The translations under genes were made by a program, and so were the position numbers. Under the pieces are notes generated by a model. The model was not told the origin of the DNA, made no database searches, and saw only the letters and a program-made list of their open reading frames with translations. From Psychromonas sp. MB-3u-54 (GTDB lineage: Bacteria > Pseudomonadota > Gammaproteobacteria > Enterobacterales > Psychromonadaceae), in the NCBI RefSeq assembly GCF_002836415.1, contig NZ_PJBP01000178.1, positions 62,001 to 126,000 on the forward strand: a stretch of DNA of 64,000 nt, written 5' to 3'. Of the stretch, positions 30,210 to 40,571 are shown piece by piece (the first letter of the stretch is position 1; each line of letters begins with the position of its first letter).

Positions 30210-31481
30210 TTACGTTAACTGCAATTGCTGCAATGTTTTTAAAATCGCCCCTTGATTTTGTTGGACAATCTTGAGGGCAGATTGACCTTGTTGTTGCAGT
30301 TTTTCGCTATTGCTAAATAAGCTGATAAGTTGTTCGGCTAACTCATTAGCATTATGGATAATAGTAGTAGCGTCCGCGTTATTTAATTGTTTGGTGATCT
30401 CTGTAAAATTAAAATAACTTGGGCCTGTCAGGCTAGGTATACCCAAAGCAGCTGGTTCGAGTAAGTTATGTCCCCCCACTTTATCCCCTATTAAACTGCC
30501 ACCCATAAAGCAGATATCTGCAGCGCCAAGTAAAATTAACATTTCGCCCATGGTATCTGCTAAATAGACTTGTGTATTCGCAGTAATTTTATTTTTCATA
30601 CTGCGTTTAATAACACTAAAATAATTGCGCTGACACAGTAATAATACTTCATTAAACCGTTCAGGGTGGCGGGGTACAAGTATCAGCAATGCGTTCGGAA
30701 AGGTTTGTAATACTTTCTTATGAGCCGCTAGTACTTGTTCATCTTCTCCCTGATGGGTACTTGCCGCTATCCAAATAGGGTGCTGAGTACCGAGCTCGGA
30801 TCGAAGTGCCCTGGCAGCATTTTTTACTTGTGGCGTTATCTCTATATCAAATTTTATTGAGCCTGTGACATGCACTTTATCCGCATTAATTCCAAGCTCT
30901 GTAAAACGCTTTGCATCATCTTGATGTTGGCAAAGTATTTTACTAATATTTCCAGCTAATAGATTAAAAATAGCGGGGAACTTTGCGTATCGATCTGCTG
31001 AACGCTGAGAGAGGCGGGCATTGATAATAACAATTGGAATCAGTTTTTTAGCAACATTATGCAGGGTATTTGGCCAAAGCTCGGTTTCCATAATTAATAG
31101 TTGCCTTGGTTTGATTTTTTTGAGAAATCCTTTGACTGCAAAATTAAAATCAAGGGGCATATATCTATGCTCCACAAGAGGAATTAATTTTTTTGCTTGC
31201 TCAGCCCCGGTACTGGTCGTTGTGGTAAGTACGATAAGTAGCTCTGGCATTTGTTTTTTTAGTGCTCGGATCAGCGCTGTAACCGCGATAACTTCTCCGA
31301 CAGAGACTGCATGGATCCATATTGGTTGTACGCTTTGATTGTTCAGTTTTGGAGTCTGACCAAAGTGCTCTTTCCAGCGTTTACCAACACTGGGTTTCCC
31401 CTCTTTTCTTTTATATAGTTTATAAAGAAAGAAGGGGGCAATAAGTATTAACAGAGCAGAATAAATAAATCGTATTAACAT
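30210..31481 (-). CDS. waaA: Kdo transferase
   Basis: Transfers Kdo to lipid IV-A. 423 residues with an N-terminal membrane anchor (1-20). The catalytic Glu lies in HAVSVGE (58-64). METELWPN, RHPERF and MGGSLIGDKVGGHNLLEPAA follow in family order. Overlaps waaF by seven bases. With kdkA in the locus, a monofunctional enzyme adding one Kdo is expected (inference). Confidence 0.96.
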   Translation of the reverse strand: MLIRFIYSALLILIAPFFLYKLYKRKEGKPSVGKRWKEHFGQTPKLNNQSVQPIWIHAVSVGEVIAVTALIRALKKQMPELLIVLTTTTSTGAEQAKKLIPLVEHRYMPLDFNFAVKGFLKKIKPRQLLIMETELWPNTLHNVAKKLIPIVIINARLSQRSADRYAKFPAIFNLLAGNISKILCQHQDDAKRFTELGINADKVHVTGSIKFDIEITPQVKNAARALRSELGTQHPIWIAASTHQGEDEQVLAAHKKVLQTFPNALLILVPRHPERFNEVLLLCQRNYFSVIKRSMKNKITANTQVYLADTMGEMLILLGAADICFMGGSLIGDKVGGHNLLEPAALGIPSLTGPSYFNFTEITKQLNNADATTIIHNANELAEQLISLFSNSEKLQQQGQSALKIVQQNQGAILKTLQQLQLT

Positions 31482-32530
31482 GTTGCGACTTTAATTGCGT
31501 TGAGCTTTTGAATACTGAGTAATACCTGTTTCGGCTGTAATTCAGTAAGGCATTTTAGGTGGCCAAATCTACAAGTACGTTTAAAACAGGGGCGACAGCC
31601 GATATCGGTATGGGCTATTTCCACTGCCTTTGCCAAAGGAGGTGTATATCTTGGTGATGTCGAGCCATAAACAGCCACTACGCGACAGCCAACGGCTGCT
31701 GCTATATGCATTAAACCTGAGTCGTTACTAACGACAGTTTGGCAGGCCGCTAGCAAATCAACGGCTTCAATAAGGTTGGTTGTACCGGCTAAATTGTAAA
31801 CGGCTTGCTGGTTTGAAACTGCAACTAGGCTTTTTATTTTATCGGTGACTAAGGCATCTTTTGCCGAGCCAAATAAAAAAACTTGATAACCCTGATTGAT
31901 CATCTCATTGGCAACTTTGGCATAATGCTCTTCCGGCCAGCGCTTAGACGGACCAAATTCAGCGCCGGGGCACAAACCTAAAATAGGCTTATTTTGATTT
32001 AAGTTAAACTTTTTAAGTGCTTGTAATTGTTTATCCGCATCAATAAATAAAGAGGGTTTTGCAAGGTTATCGAGTCCTCCCAAGCTGGCTGAATCTTGCA
32101 TCTGTTTTTTAGGAAAGGCTAATGCAACATAACGTTCAACCATATACTGAAATGATTTTTTATTTGGCCGTAGATCGTTTAATAGCCCGTAACGCATTTC
32201 TCCTTTCCAGCCTATACGTTTGGGTATCTTAGCAAAAAAAGGGATCAGTGCAGATTTTGCCGAATTGGGTAAAATATAAGCTTGATCATACTGCTCCCCA
32301 GACAATGCTTGACCAAGTTTTCTGCGCTCAAAAAAAGAGAACTGTCCATGTGTTAAGGGCATTTCAATAGCGTTATTAACCTCTGGCATGCGATCAAGAA
32401 TAGGCTTGCACCATGCTGGTGCCATAACATCAATAGTAGCCTTTGGATGTTTATTTTTTAATGTAATATAGAGACTTTGTGACATCACCATATCACCGAC
32501 CCAAGAAGGGCCGATAATTAATATTTTCAT
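31475..32530 (-). CDS. waaF: ADP-heptose:LPS heptosyltransferase II
   Basis: 351 residues, GT9. N-terminal ILIIGPSWVGDMVMSQSLY and the sugar-nucleotide site LCPGAEFGPSKRWPEEHYA are classical WaaF, then VSNDSGLMHIAAAVG. One base separates it from hldD, which makes its donor. Order hldD-waaF-waaA. Confidence 0.96.
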   Translation of the reverse strand: MKILIIGPSWVGDMVMSQSLYITLKNKHPKATIDVMAPAWCKPILDRMPEVNNAIEMPLTHGQFSFFERRKLGQALSGEQYDQAYILPNSAKSALIPFFAKIPKRIGWKGEMRYGLLNDLRPNKKSFQYMVERYVALAFPKKQMQDSASLGGLDNLAKPSLFIDADKQLQALKKFNLNQNKPILGLCPGAEFGPSKRWPEEHYAKVANEMINQGYQVFLFGSAKDALVTDKIKSLVAVSNQQAVYNLAGTTNLIEAVDLLAACQTVVSNDSGLMHIAAAVGCRVVAVYGSTSPRYTPPLAKAVEIAHTDIGCRPCFKRTCRFGHLKCLTELQPKQVLLSIQKLNAIKVATC

Positions 32531-32531
32531 C

Positions 32532-33467
32532 TTATTTATTCAACCAAGCCATATATTCAGCAGTACCTTGTGCAACAGACTTGAAAGCACCTTTATAACC
32601 CGCTGCCCGCAAGTTGGTTAAATCAGCTTCAGTGAAACTTTGGTAGCGACCTTTTAAATGTTCAGGAAAGGGAATGCGTTCAACTTCACCCTTCTGGTGA
32701 TAAGCGACAACGGCTTTACCAACCTCTAAAAATGATTCTGCTTTACCTGTGCCGAGGTTATAAATGCCTGAAACATTATTATCAAAGAACCATAGGTTTA
32801 CTTTGCAGACATCGCCGACATAAACGAAATCACGTTTATGCTCTCCTTCAAATAATTTGGCATTTTCACCGGCATTAAGCTGGTTATTCAGATGGAATGC
32901 AACGCTTGCCATACTGCCTTTATGCTGCTCGCGCGGGCCGTAGACATTAAAGTAACGAAAACCAACAAGTTGCGGCAGTGTTTCATTATGGGCTTTGGCA
33001 TCTTCCCAAATACGCCGCACATATTGATCAAACTGGAATTTAGAGTAACCGTAAACGTTTAACGGTTTCTCATATTTTAATTCTTCTTTAAAAGTATCAT
33101 TACCACCATAGGTTGCGGCAGATGAAGCGTATAAAAACGGAATATCACGCTCAATACAGTAATGCAGCAGATCTTTAGAATATTCATAATTATTGTCCAT
33201 CATGAATTTACCGTTCCACTCGGTAGTTGCTGAGCAGGCACCTTCATGGAAAATCGCTTCAATATCACCAAAATCTTGGCCGGAGACAATTTGGGTAATG
33301 AATTCATCTTTATCCATATAATCCATGATTTGCAAATCAACCAGATTAACGAATTTGGTACCGTCAGTTAAATCATCAATAACGAGAATATCCGTAATAC
33401 CACGTTGATTAAGGGATTTGACAATATTGCTGCCGATAAAACCTGCGCCACCTGTAACTATAAACAT
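32532..33467 (-). CDS. hldD: ADP-L-glycero-D-manno-heptose 6-epimerase, copy 1
   Basis: Last step of ADP-heptose synthesis. 311 residues, SDR fold: [15 protein letters not shown] binds [17 protein letters not shown] gives the YxxxK catalytic pair. Cotranscribed with waaF and waaA. A second copy lies at 35443-36387 and is almost identical up to the last ~20 residues, where this one ends [20 protein letters not shown]. Confidence 0.96.
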   Translation of the reverse strand: MFIVTGGAGFIGSNIVKSLNQRGITDILVIDDLTDGTKFVNLVDLQIMDYMDKDEFITQIVSGQDFGDIEAIFHEGACSATTEWNGKFMMDNNYEYSKDLLHYCIERDIPFLYASSAATYGGNDTFKEELKYEKPLNVYGYSKFQFDQYVRRIWEDAKAHNETLPQLVGFRYFNVYGPREQHKGSMASVAFHLNNQLNAGENAKLFEGEHKRDFVYVGDVCKVNLWFFDNNVSGIYNLGTGKAESFLEVGKAVVAYHQKGEVERIPFPEHLKGRYQSFTEADLTNLRAAGYKGAFKSVAQGTAEYMAWLNK

Positions 33468-33525
33468 GTTTTCACCTCTGCATGGAGTCTAATTAATATG
33501 AAAAATTAATGATAAAAATTGTTAT

Positions 33526-33562
33526 GATTATACCATGCAATTATTTAAAGTGGCATCTCAAC
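33526..33562 (-). promoter_or_regulatory. promoter region of hldD copy 1
   Basis: 37 bases identical to those upstream of hldD copy 2. On the minus strand it contains TGGTATAAT, a perfect -10 with an extended TGn, about 60 bases before the ATG. A consensus -35 is not evident, as expected for extended -10 promoters. Confidence 0.65.
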
Positions 33563-33578
33563 TTAGACCTGTAAGTTC

Positions 33579-33630
33579 ATATACACCCAAACTGTTTGAA
33601 GATGTGTATCCAAATAGTTTGGGTGTATAT
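33579..33630. repeat. 20-bp inverted repeat upstream of hldD copy 1
   Basis: Arms 33579-33598 and 33611-33630 pair over 20 bases with one mismatch around a 12-base loop. It lies between the hldD promoter and the glycosyltransferase remnant. No T run follows, so a terminator is not clear. Confidence 0.75.
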
Positions 33631-33680
33631 ATTTACCTTAATTATTAGTGGATTAGATCTTAATATTGTTGAACAGATTT

Positions 33681-33970
33681 ATTAGGTGGTTTAGAGCTGG
33701 ATCAGCTTAAAGTGAAAATATGTGGCCATCGCAATGATATTCCGATACTTATTCAAGCGGGTACCTGAAATTATTGACCATCTTGAAAATGGATTATTGT
33801 TCAATGTATTTAGTCCTCAACACTTTTCTAAACAGATTCAATTATTGAATTTATCTAAAGAATTAAAAGAAAAATTGGCATTTAAGGAGCAGCAAAAAGC
33901 ATTACAGTGCTTTGAAAAGGAAAAACAATTTTTAGCATTTAAAGAAAAGTTATTAAATTTAGAAGACTGA
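33681..33970 (+). pseudogene. remnant of a group 1 (GT4) glycosyltransferase
   Basis: One frame reads GGLELDQLKVKICGHRNDIP ending at a stop at 33766; the next frame continues VPEIIDHLENGLLF to the stop at 33968. Together they resemble a GT4 C-terminus in which the ~40 residues with the sugar-binding Glu motif are deleted and the frame is shifted. No N-terminal half is present. It is scar tissue beside the hldD duplication. Confidence 0.7.
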
Positions 33971-34128
33971 AAGATCGCAATTTTTTGAAAGTTTCCCTAA
34001 TTTAAAAAGGCTATTGGTACGTTTTTGGGCTGAGAAATATTTTTAGCCCGAAGCCGATCATGATTTTAAAGCCGTGAACTAAAACTACGGGTTTTTGACC
34101 GGACTTTAGTCTATAAATTCGACCTGCT

Positions 34129-35412
34129 CTACTTTAAGTCGGTGGGGGTTGATAGTGAATTGTCATTTTCGTTATACAGCATGGCGTAGAAAATGATGGT
34201 AAACATTAAATATTGCAGCATGCCTGAATGATGATTAATATAGTTCTGGGTAAGACAGTAGCCCATAACCAGGATTATATGTGCTACTCCTAACTGAGTA
34301 AAAATATCATGTTTAATATTACCTCTGCGTAGGAAAAAATACATAGGCACAAGAAAGAAAGCCATTAAAGCGGTTAAACCGATAATACCTTTAATAGACA
34401 ATTCTTCAATAAAACTATTATGTAAGCGATTGAAGCGCAGAACAATCGGATCAACCAAATTATTATCAACTAATGCTTGATTAAAGCTTTGCCTATTCTG
34501 GTAACCAATACCAAAAATGGGCTTAGCCGTAAAAGCATATAGACCACTTTTCCACATTTCGATGCGCGCGCCCGTTGAGGTGTTGGCGTTATTTTCTTCG
34601 CTAAACTGGTTGAAATTGTCAAGCGCGAGATTTACGCGGGGTGCTACCGTTTGATAGGAAATCACTCCAATAACTATGCTAAAAAAGATCATGCTGATGG
34701 CAATCTTTTTCGATATTAAATGACGATTGATAATTAAGAATCCAAGCATCACAAAGGGGCTCAGCAGCCAGCCCCCTCTGACGCCTGATAGCAGACTGGC
34801 CAGTATGCCGAGGATCGCGCAAACTAAGGCAAGTAAAGCTAAGTGTTTGTTTTTTTCTTTGAGGTAATGTACGGCTATCAGCAAAGAAAAAACACCTAAA
34901 GACATGGCCATATCACCCGCTTGAATCACCATATATTCAAAAGCCATAAATGCACGGATATGTAATATTTGAGTGTGGTATAAAGCAATTAACCCGCTAA
35001 GGAATGAGCCGACTAGTATCCCCCTAAATACCCACTCTTTTTTGGGGGGGGAGCTTAATAAAAAAATTAATGCCGGGAGAATAAGAATAGTGCGGCTGGG
35101 CATATCCATATTACTGGTTTTTCCTCCATACCAATAGACAGATAAAGCGGTTACAAAAAAATAACCACTTAATGCCAACCCTATTTTATAAACGTCTGAA
35201 GGTAGTTTGTGCTTAAGCGTTATAGGTAAAGCTAATAACGACACTAAGCAGAGTGTGATGGCAATATATGAATAACTTTTCCCTGATAATAATAATGTTG
35301 CAGAGAACAGAAAAATTAGCGCGTTACTAATCAAAGGAAGTTTTCTATGGAGCATTTGTTTTCTCAATAATTGATCTGTTATTAACTGATAAATTTGTGT
35401 TTTCAGCAGCAC
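34129..35412 (-). CDS. waaL: O-antigen ligase WaaL / Wzy-like polymerase
   Basis: 427 residues with about ten to twelve hydrophobic helices and a large periplasmic loop. The Wzy_C core shows SGVRGGWLLSPFVM (Arg of the family), then GIGYQNRQSF and RLHNSFIEELSIKGIIGL. In this locus a ligase is more likely than a polymerase, but the family cannot be split by sight. It follows hldD copy 2 by ~30 bases, probably as one transcript. Confidence 0.8.
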   Translation of the reverse strand: MLLKTQIYQLITDQLLRKQMLHRKLPLISNALIFLFSATLLLSGKSYSYIAITLCLVSLLALPITLKHKLPSDVYKIGLALSGYFFVTALSVYWYGGKTSNMDMPSRTILILPALIFLLSSPPKKEWVFRGILVGSFLSGLIALYHTQILHIRAFMAFEYMVIQAGDMAMSLGVFSLLIAVHYLKEKNKHLALLALVCAILGILASLLSGVRGGWLLSPFVMLGFLIINRHLISKKIAISMIFFSIVIGVISYQTVAPRVNLALDNFNQFSEENNANTSTGARIEMWKSGLYAFTAKPIFGIGYQNRQSFNQALVDNNLVDPIVLRFNRLHNSFIEELSIKGIIGLTALMAFFLVPMYFFLRRGNIKHDIFTQLGVAHIILVMGYCLTQNYINHHSGMLQYLMFTIIFYAMLYNENDNSLSTPTDLK

Positions 35413-35442
35413 GCTGTTATTTTTCGTTGTTAGTTACCATGG

Positions 35443-36387
35443 TTATTTATTGCTATTATTTATTTCAGATAAATAAAGTGCAACACCTTCCGCTACTGAC
35501 TTAAACTCACTATCATATCCCGCTGCCCGCAGGTTGGTTAAATCAGCTTCTGTGAAACTTTGGTAGTGGCCTTTTAAATGTTCAGGGAAGGGGATACGTT
35601 GCACTTCGCCTTTCTGGTGATAAGCAACAACGGCTTTACCTACTTCAAGGAAAGATTCTGCTTGCCCTGTGCCCAGATTATAAAGACCTGAAACATTGTT
35701 ATCAAAGAACCACAGGTTTACTTTGCAGACATCACCGACATAAACGAAATCACGTTTATGCTCGCCTTCAAAAAGTTTGGCATTTTCACCGGCATTTAGC
35801 TGGTTATTGAGGTGGAATGCAACGCTTGCCATACTGCCTTTATGCTGCTCGCGCGGACCGTAGACATTAAAATAACGAAAACCAACAATTTGCGGCAGTG
35901 TTTCATCATGCGCTTTGGCATCTTCCCAAATACGACGCACATATTGATCAAACTGGAATTTAGAGTAACCGTAAACGTTTAACGGTTTTTCATATTTTAA
36001 TTCTTCTTTAAAAGTATCATTACCACCATAGGTTGCGGCAGATGAAGCGTATAAAAACGGAATATCACGCTCAATACAATAATGCAGCAGATCTTTAGAA
36101 TATTCATAATTATTGTCCATCATGAATTTACCGTTCCACTCAGTGGTCGCTGAGCAGGCGCCTTCATGGAAGATAGCTTCAATATCACCAAAATCCTGGC
36201 CGGAGACAATTTGGGTAATGAATTCATCTTTATCCATATAATCCATGATTTGCAAATCAACCAGGTTAACGAATTTTGTACCGTCAGTTAAGTCATCAAC
36301 AACCAGGATATCGGTGATACCACGTTGATTAAGGGATTTGACGATATTGCTGCCGATAAAACCTGCACCACCTGTGACTATAAACAT
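35443..36387 (-). CDS. hldD: ADP-L-glycero-D-manno-heptose 6-epimerase, copy 2
   Basis: 314 residues from [12 protein letters not shown]. An upstream in-frame ATG at 36453 would add an unconserved 22-residue leader and is rejected. About seven substitutions separate it from copy 1 over the first ~290 residues, all mild. The tail then diverges to [20 protein letters not shown]. All SDR catalytic residues are kept, so it should be active. It heads a transcript with waaL. Confidence 0.93.
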   Translation of the reverse strand: MFIVTGGAGFIGSNIVKSLNQRGITDILVVDDLTDGTKFVNLVDLQIMDYMDKDEFITQIVSGQDFGDIEAIFHEGACSATTEWNGKFMMDNNYEYSKDLLHYCIERDIPFLYASSAATYGGNDTFKEELKYEKPLNVYGYSKFQFDQYVRRIWEDAKAHDETLPQIVGFRYFNVYGPREQHKGSMASVAFHLNNQLNAGENAKLFEGEHKRDFVYVGDVCKVNLWFFDNNVSGLYNLGTGQAESFLEVGKAVVAYHQKGEVQRIPFPEHLKGHYQSFTEADLTNLRAAGYDSEFKSVAEGVALYLSEINNSNK

Positions 36388-36438
36388 CTTTTTACCTCTT
36401 AATGGGAATATTAAAAAATCAATCAAAAAAATAGTACA

Positions 36439-36475
36439 GATTATACCATGCAATTATTTAAAGTGGCATCTCAAC
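36439..36475 (-). promoter_or_regulatory. promoter region of hldD copy 2
   Basis: Same 37 bases as at 33526-33562, with TGGTATAAT on the minus strand 53 bases before the ATG. The conservation shows that the duplication included the promoter. Confidence 0.65.
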
Positions 36476-36498
36476 GTGGGCGAATTAAGCCGTGTAGC

Positions 36499-36535
36499 TT
36501 GATAATATCAAAGGGTTCCCTATAAATATTATCAA
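36499..36535. repeat. AT-rich inverted repeat upstream of hldD copy 2
   Basis: TTGATAATAT / ATATTATCAA, 10 bp, 17-base loop. The rest of 36476-36760 shows no gene and should include the glpE promoter. Confidence 0.5.
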
Positions 36536-36760
36536 TCTCGGTTTTCCTCTTTTAGAAGACACTTTCAGTGTTAATGCTTAAGTTAACTATCAAAAATCAT
36601 CATATATTTTAAATCATTCATAAAAGTAACTAAGAGATGACGGTCAAAAATAAACGGCTAACGGATAACTATTTATCCGGCATGTAAATGAAATGTTGCA
36701 ACTATTTAAGACTATTTGTTAGATTAAGTCTGTACAAGTTACTTTTAATAGGAAAAAATT

Positions 36761-37063
36761 ATGTCAGGCTATCAGTTAATTAATGCTCTTGATGCGAAAC
36801 AACGCTCACTAAAAGAAAATATTCAACTCGTTGATATTCGAGATTCCAACTCCTTTGATACAGCGCATGCAGAAGGCTCTTTTCACCTCACTAACGATAC
36901 CATCGCTGACTTTATAAAAGATGTCGAGATTAATAGGACAATATTTGTCATCTGTTACCATGGCAATAGCAGTAAAGGTGTTGCACAATACCTTTGTGAT
37001 CAGGGTTATTTAGATGTGTATAGTGTTAATGGTGGATTTGAGGGTTGGCAGCTTATTGAGTAG
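36761..37063 (+). CDS. glpE: thiosulfate sulfurtransferase GlpE (single-domain rhodanese)
   Basis: 100 residues. Catalytic Cys65 in CYHGNSSKG, the same position and loop as E. coli GlpE. Transfers sulfane sulfur from thiosulfate to cyanide or thioredoxin, in the cytoplasm. AGGAAAAA precedes the ATG. It is not next to glp genes here. A 10-bp hairpin (37070-37107) follows the stop without a T run. Confidence 0.92.
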   Translation: MSGYQLINALDAKQRSLKENIQLVDIRDSNSFDTAHAEGSFHLTNDTIADFIKDVEINRTIFVICYHGNSSKGVAQYLCDQGYLDVYSVNGGFEGWQLIE

Positions 37064-37183
37064 CAGGAATAACCTAATAGAAAATCTTCTTATTTTATAT
37101 TAGGTTACGCGGCTTAAAGTCAATGCTGGCGGTTCAAAATCGTTCTAAATTATTTAACTGTTATTTTAGAGAAAGGCAAAAAG

Positions 37184-37534
37184 ATGAGTGTAGTTGATAC
37201 CGATGTTATTGATGCAATTGGGCTGGAGAAAGAAGCGCAGCGGGTTTTTTTAAGTATTATAGATGCTCTGGTGTGGGATGCTGAAAATGTACACCTTTAT
37301 ACGCTTCAGGAAAAAATCAATACTTACCTGCATTTTATTGAATCGGGCGAATTAGATAAAGCATTACCCGACGGCAAAGGTTTTGATATTGCCATTGAGC
37401 TCATTTTAAAACATATGCCCAGCGATCAAGCCGTTACCTTTTTTGATAAAACCACGCAAATATTGCTCGATAAAGGTATTATTTTTGTTTTTGGACCGAA
37501 TCGGAATAGCGGTTATGTGGAACAGCAAAGTTAA
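37184..37534 (+). CDS. DUF6572-like protein of unknown function
   Basis: 116 residues, acidic and soluble. DTDVIDAIGLEKEAQRVFL, LYTLQEKINTYLHFIESG and a C-terminal beta segment look like the DUF6572 group. The call rests on memory of the family shape. GAGAAAGG precedes the ATG, and a strong terminator follows. No functional clue comes from glpE or tkt on either side. Confidence 0.7.
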   Translation: MSVVDTDVIDAIGLEKEAQRVFLSIIDALVWDAENVHLYTLQEKINTYLHFIESGELDKALPDGKGFDIAIELILKHMPSDQAVTFFDKTTQILLDKGIIFVFGPNRNSGYVEQQS

Positions 37535-37565
37535 TATTTTTTTTGACTTTATTATAAAAAATATT

Positions 37566-37593
37566 AAAAAAGCGACCTAAGTCGCTTTTTTTT
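37566..37593 (+). terminator. terminator after the DUF6572-like gene
   Basis: Perfect stem AAAAAAGCGAC / GTCGCTTTTTT with a CTAA loop and eight T. Confidence 0.9.
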
Positions 37594-37807
37594 AAAAATG
37601 ATGGCCTGCTGCATAGCAGGTTATGGAGCGTCCACTGTGATTTTACGCCTCCGGCAAAAAATGATAAATATTTTTTAAAAATATGCACGCAATTGTCATC
37701 TTTTTCATTGCCAGTACCCCCCAATATTTGGGATAATCGCGGCGCTCTACACCAGATCACTAAATTTTCAGCAATTGAACTCAATTACAACCTATCAGGA
37801 GAAAGAC

Positions 37808-39811
37808 ATGCCACCTCGTAAAGAGCTAGCTAACGCGATTCGTGCACTCAGTATGGATGCCGTACAAAAAGCCAATTCAGGTCACCCTGGAGCTCCAATG
37901 GGGATGGCTGATATAGCCGAAGTCCTTTGGCGTGATTTCTTAAAACATAACCCAACTAACCCGCAATGGGCCGATCGTGACCGTTTTATTCTGTCTAATG
38001 GCCATGGATCAATGCTGATCTACTCGCTACTGCATTTAACCGGTTATGCACTGTCAATTGAGGATCTTAAATCTTTCCGTCAACTGCATTCTAAAACACC
38101 TGGACATCCGGAATATGGTTACGCACCGGGTATCGAAACAACAACGGGTCCGTTAGGCCAAGGTCTGACTAATGCTGTGGGTATGGCGATTGCTGAGAAA
38201 TCATTAGCGGCGCAATTTAACCGTCCAGCGCACGATATCGTCGATCATTTTACTTATACTTTCCTAGGTGATGGTTGTTTAATGGAAGGGATCTCACATG
38301 AAGCATCCTCATTAGCGGGCACCTTAGGACTCGGAAAACTGATTGCATTCTGGGATGACAACGGTATTTCAATCGACGGTAACGTTGAGGGCTGGTTTAC
38401 GGATGATACACCGGCACGCTTTAAAGCATACGGTTGGCATGTGATTTCTGTTGATGGTCATAACAGCGCCGAGATTAAAGCGGCGATTGAAGCGGCTCAA
38501 GCTGAAACCGCAAAACCCACTATGATTTGTTGTAAAACTGTTATTGGTTTTGGCTCTCCGGCTAAACAGGGTACACATGACTGTCACGGTGCGCCACTTG
38601 GAAAAGACGAAATCATCGCTACACGTAAAGCATTAGGCTGGAACTACGGCGATTTTGAAATTCCTGAAGATATTTATGCCGGTTGGGATAATAAAGAACA
38701 GGGACAAGCCCTTGAAAATTCATGGGATGATAAATTTGCCGCATACGCAACTGCATTCCCGGAATTAGCGGCTGAATATAAGCGTCGTATCAACGGTGAT
38801 ATGCCAAGCGAGTGGGAAGTTAAATCTACCCAGTATATCGAGGAATTACAAGCGAGTCAGGCGAATATCGCAACTCGTAAAGCATCACAAAATTGCATCG
38901 AAGCATTTGGCGCAATGTTACCTGAATTATTAGGTGGCTCTGCCGATTTAGCACCTTCTAACCTGACTATGTGGTCTGGTACTAAAGCTATTACCGCCGA
39001 TGACGCATCGGGCAACTACCTACACTACGGTGTACGTGAGTTTGCAATGTCTGCCATTGTTAATGGTATTGCTCTGCATAAAGGTTTTGTACCTTATGGT
39101 GCAACCTTCTTAATGTTTATGGAATATGCACGTAACGGTTTACGTATGTCGGCATTAATGAAGCAGCGTGCGATTCAGGTATTTACCCATGACTCAATCG
39201 GTCTGGGCGAAGATGGACCAACCCATCAGCCCGTTGAGCAGATTGCCAGCTTGCGTTTAACCCCTAATATGAATACTTGGCGCCCTTGTGACAGCGTAGA
39301 ATCTGCAGTTTCCTGGAAATCAGCCATTGAGCGTTTAGATGGTCCGACATCACTGGTCTTCAGTCGTCAAAATCTACAACCTCAGCCTCGTGATGCACAG
39401 CAACTTAGTGATGTCGCTAAAGGTGGTTACGTGTTACTTGAAAGTAAAGAGTTTGACGCTGCAAATCCAGCGTCGATTATGCTGATTGCAACGGGTTCTG
39501 AAGTACAACTTGCTGTTGAAGCCTACAACGAATTAACTGCACAGGGTAAAGCGGTCCGTGTTGTATCTCTTCCTTGTACTGATATTTTTGAAATACAAAG
39601 CGCCGAGTACAAAGAGTCTGTTCTACCAGCTGCAGTTACTAAGCGTCTGGCGATAGAAGCAGGGATTGCTGATTACTGGTACAAATATGTCGGCTTAAAC
39701 GGCAAAGTTATCGGTATGACCACCTTTGGTGAGTCAGCACCCGCTGAACAGTTATTTAAAATGTTTGGTTTCACTGTAGAGAATGTAGTGGATACAGCTA
39801 AAACTTTATAA
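37808..39811 (+). CDS. tkt: transketolase
   Basis: Moves two-carbon units in the pentose phosphate pathway with thiamine diphosphate (made by the thi genes at the window end). 667 residues from [16 protein letters not shown] prefer this ATG because AGGAGAAAG lies just ahead; the upstream in-frame ATG at 37775 has none. Signatures [36 protein letters not shown] and [17 protein letters not shown] are intact. Confidence 0.97.
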   Translation: MPPRKELANAIRALSMDAVQKANSGHPGAPMGMADIAEVLWRDFLKHNPTNPQWADRDRFILSNGHGSMLIYSLLHLTGYALSIEDLKSFRQLHSKTPGHPEYGYAPGIETTTGPLGQGLTNAVGMAIAEKSLAAQFNRPAHDIVDHFTYTFLGDGCLMEGISHEASSLAGTLGLGKLIAFWDDNGISIDGNVEGWFTDDTPARFKAYGWHVISVDGHNSAEIKAAIEAAQAETAKPTMICCKTVIGFGSPAKQGTHDCHGAPLGKDEIIATRKALGWNYGDFEIPEDIYAGWDNKEQGQALENSWDDKFAAYATAFPELAAEYKRRINGDMPSEWEVKSTQYIEELQASQANIATRKASQNCIEAFGAMLPELLGGSADLAPSNLTMWSGTKAITADDASGNYLHYGVREFAMSAIVNGIALHKGFVPYGATFLMFMEYARNGLRMSALMKQRAIQVFTHDSIGLGEDGPTHQPVEQIASLRLTPNMNTWRPCDSVESAVSWKSAIERLDGPTSLVFSRQNLQPQPRDAQQLSDVAKGGYVLLESKEFDAANPASIMLIATGSEVQLAVEAYNELTAQGKAVRVVSLPCTDIFEIQSAEYKESVLPAAVTKRLAIEAGIADYWYKYVGLNGKVIGMTTFGESAPAEQLFKMFGFTVENVVDTAKTL

Positions 39812-39844
39812 GGCTTTCTAATCAACCTGACTGATTAGAAAAAT

Positions 39845-39871
39845 AAAAACCGCGTTTATCGCGGTTTTTTT
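39845..39871 (+). terminator. terminator after tkt
   Basis: AAACCGCG / CGCGGTTT stem with a run of seven T, 34 bases past the stop. Confidence 0.9.
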
Positions 39872-40026
39872 GTTTTAAGCGTTTACCAGCTCAATAATAG
39901 ACCCCTTTTCTAAATCACAAATTGAATGCCTGCCACAGGAAATATTCAGCCTTTCTGTCAGATCCCAGTCACATATTTACTTTAATTAAAGTGCAAAGTA
40001 TCCCATTCTGTTTTAAATTGACGCCA

Positions 40027-40052
40027 TCGAAACGTTTGCGCAATCGTTTCGC
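40027..40052 (+). promoter_or_regulatory. RbsR-type operator before rbsD
   Basis: CGAAACGTTTGC with the palindromic AACGTT centre of LacI/PurR-family sites, followed by a second half-site CGTTTCGC. It resembles the E. coli RbsR operator (GCGAAACGTTTCGC). It lies ~100 bases upstream of rbsD. rbsR, its likely reader, is the last gene of the operon. Confidence 0.75.
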
Positions 40053-40128
40053 TTACGGAAGTCACAAAACAATAATATTGAATATATTAATAATCTTAAA
40101 TAGACAATGCATTATCAAGGCGAAGTCC

Positions 40129-40545
40129 ATGAAAAAAACCGCACTCCTTAACGCCGAATTATCTTACCTTATAGCTTCACTAGGACACTTTGATGAAATA
40201 ACTATCTGTGATGCGGGGCTGCCCATTGCACACGATACACAGCGAATTGATCTTGCCTTAACCCATGGCGTACCTGCATTTATTGATACGGTTCGCGTGA
40301 TATTAAGTGAAATGCAAATTACGGGCGTTCTGTTAGCTCGTGAATTCAAACAAGTCAGTCCTGATTTACACCGGGCATTAATTGAACTTGTCGAACAGGA
40401 AAAGCTTGCTGGCGGTGAGATCGATCTTACCTATATCAGTCATGAAGACTTTAAGAAAAGAACACATAACAGCATCGCTGTGGTTCGCACGGGTGAATGT
40501 ACAGCTTATGCCAATGTTATCTTCCAATCTGGTGTGGTTTTTTAG
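40129..40545 (+). CDS. rbsD: D-ribose pyranase
   Basis: Converts beta-pyranose ribose to the furanose form for the kinase. 138 residues from MKKTALLNAELSYLIASLGH, with AAGGCGAAG ahead. An upstream in-frame extension to 39922 covers the operator and is rejected. Catalytic HFDEITICDAGLPI (His20, Asp region) and the C-terminal RTGECTAYANVIFQSGV are present. First gene of rbsDACBKR. Confidence 0.95.
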   Translation: MKKTALLNAELSYLIASLGHFDEITICDAGLPIAHDTQRIDLALTHGVPAFIDTVRVILSEMQITGVLLAREFKQVSPDLHRALIELVEQEKLAGGEIDLTYISHEDFKKRTHNSIAVVRTGECTAYANVIFQSGVVF

Positions 40546-40571
40546 TTACAAATAATGATTAAGGAGCTGAG

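Noticed and set aside
36388-36453. Leader peptide on hldD copy 2
   Set aside because: Not present in copy 1, and the promoter -10 (36440-36445) lies inside it.
37479-37784. Minus-strand open frame between the DUF6572-like gene and tkt
   Set aside because: It reads through a clear terminator and overlaps both genes, and the predicted protein has no recognisable features.
39970-39993. Possible CRP site before rbsD
   Set aside because: The TGTCA / TCACA halves are eight bases apart and not six, and the first half is imperfect.
39922-40128. N-terminal extension of rbsD
   Set aside because: The in-frame upstream part covers the RbsR-like operator, has no ribosome site and no homology to RbsD.
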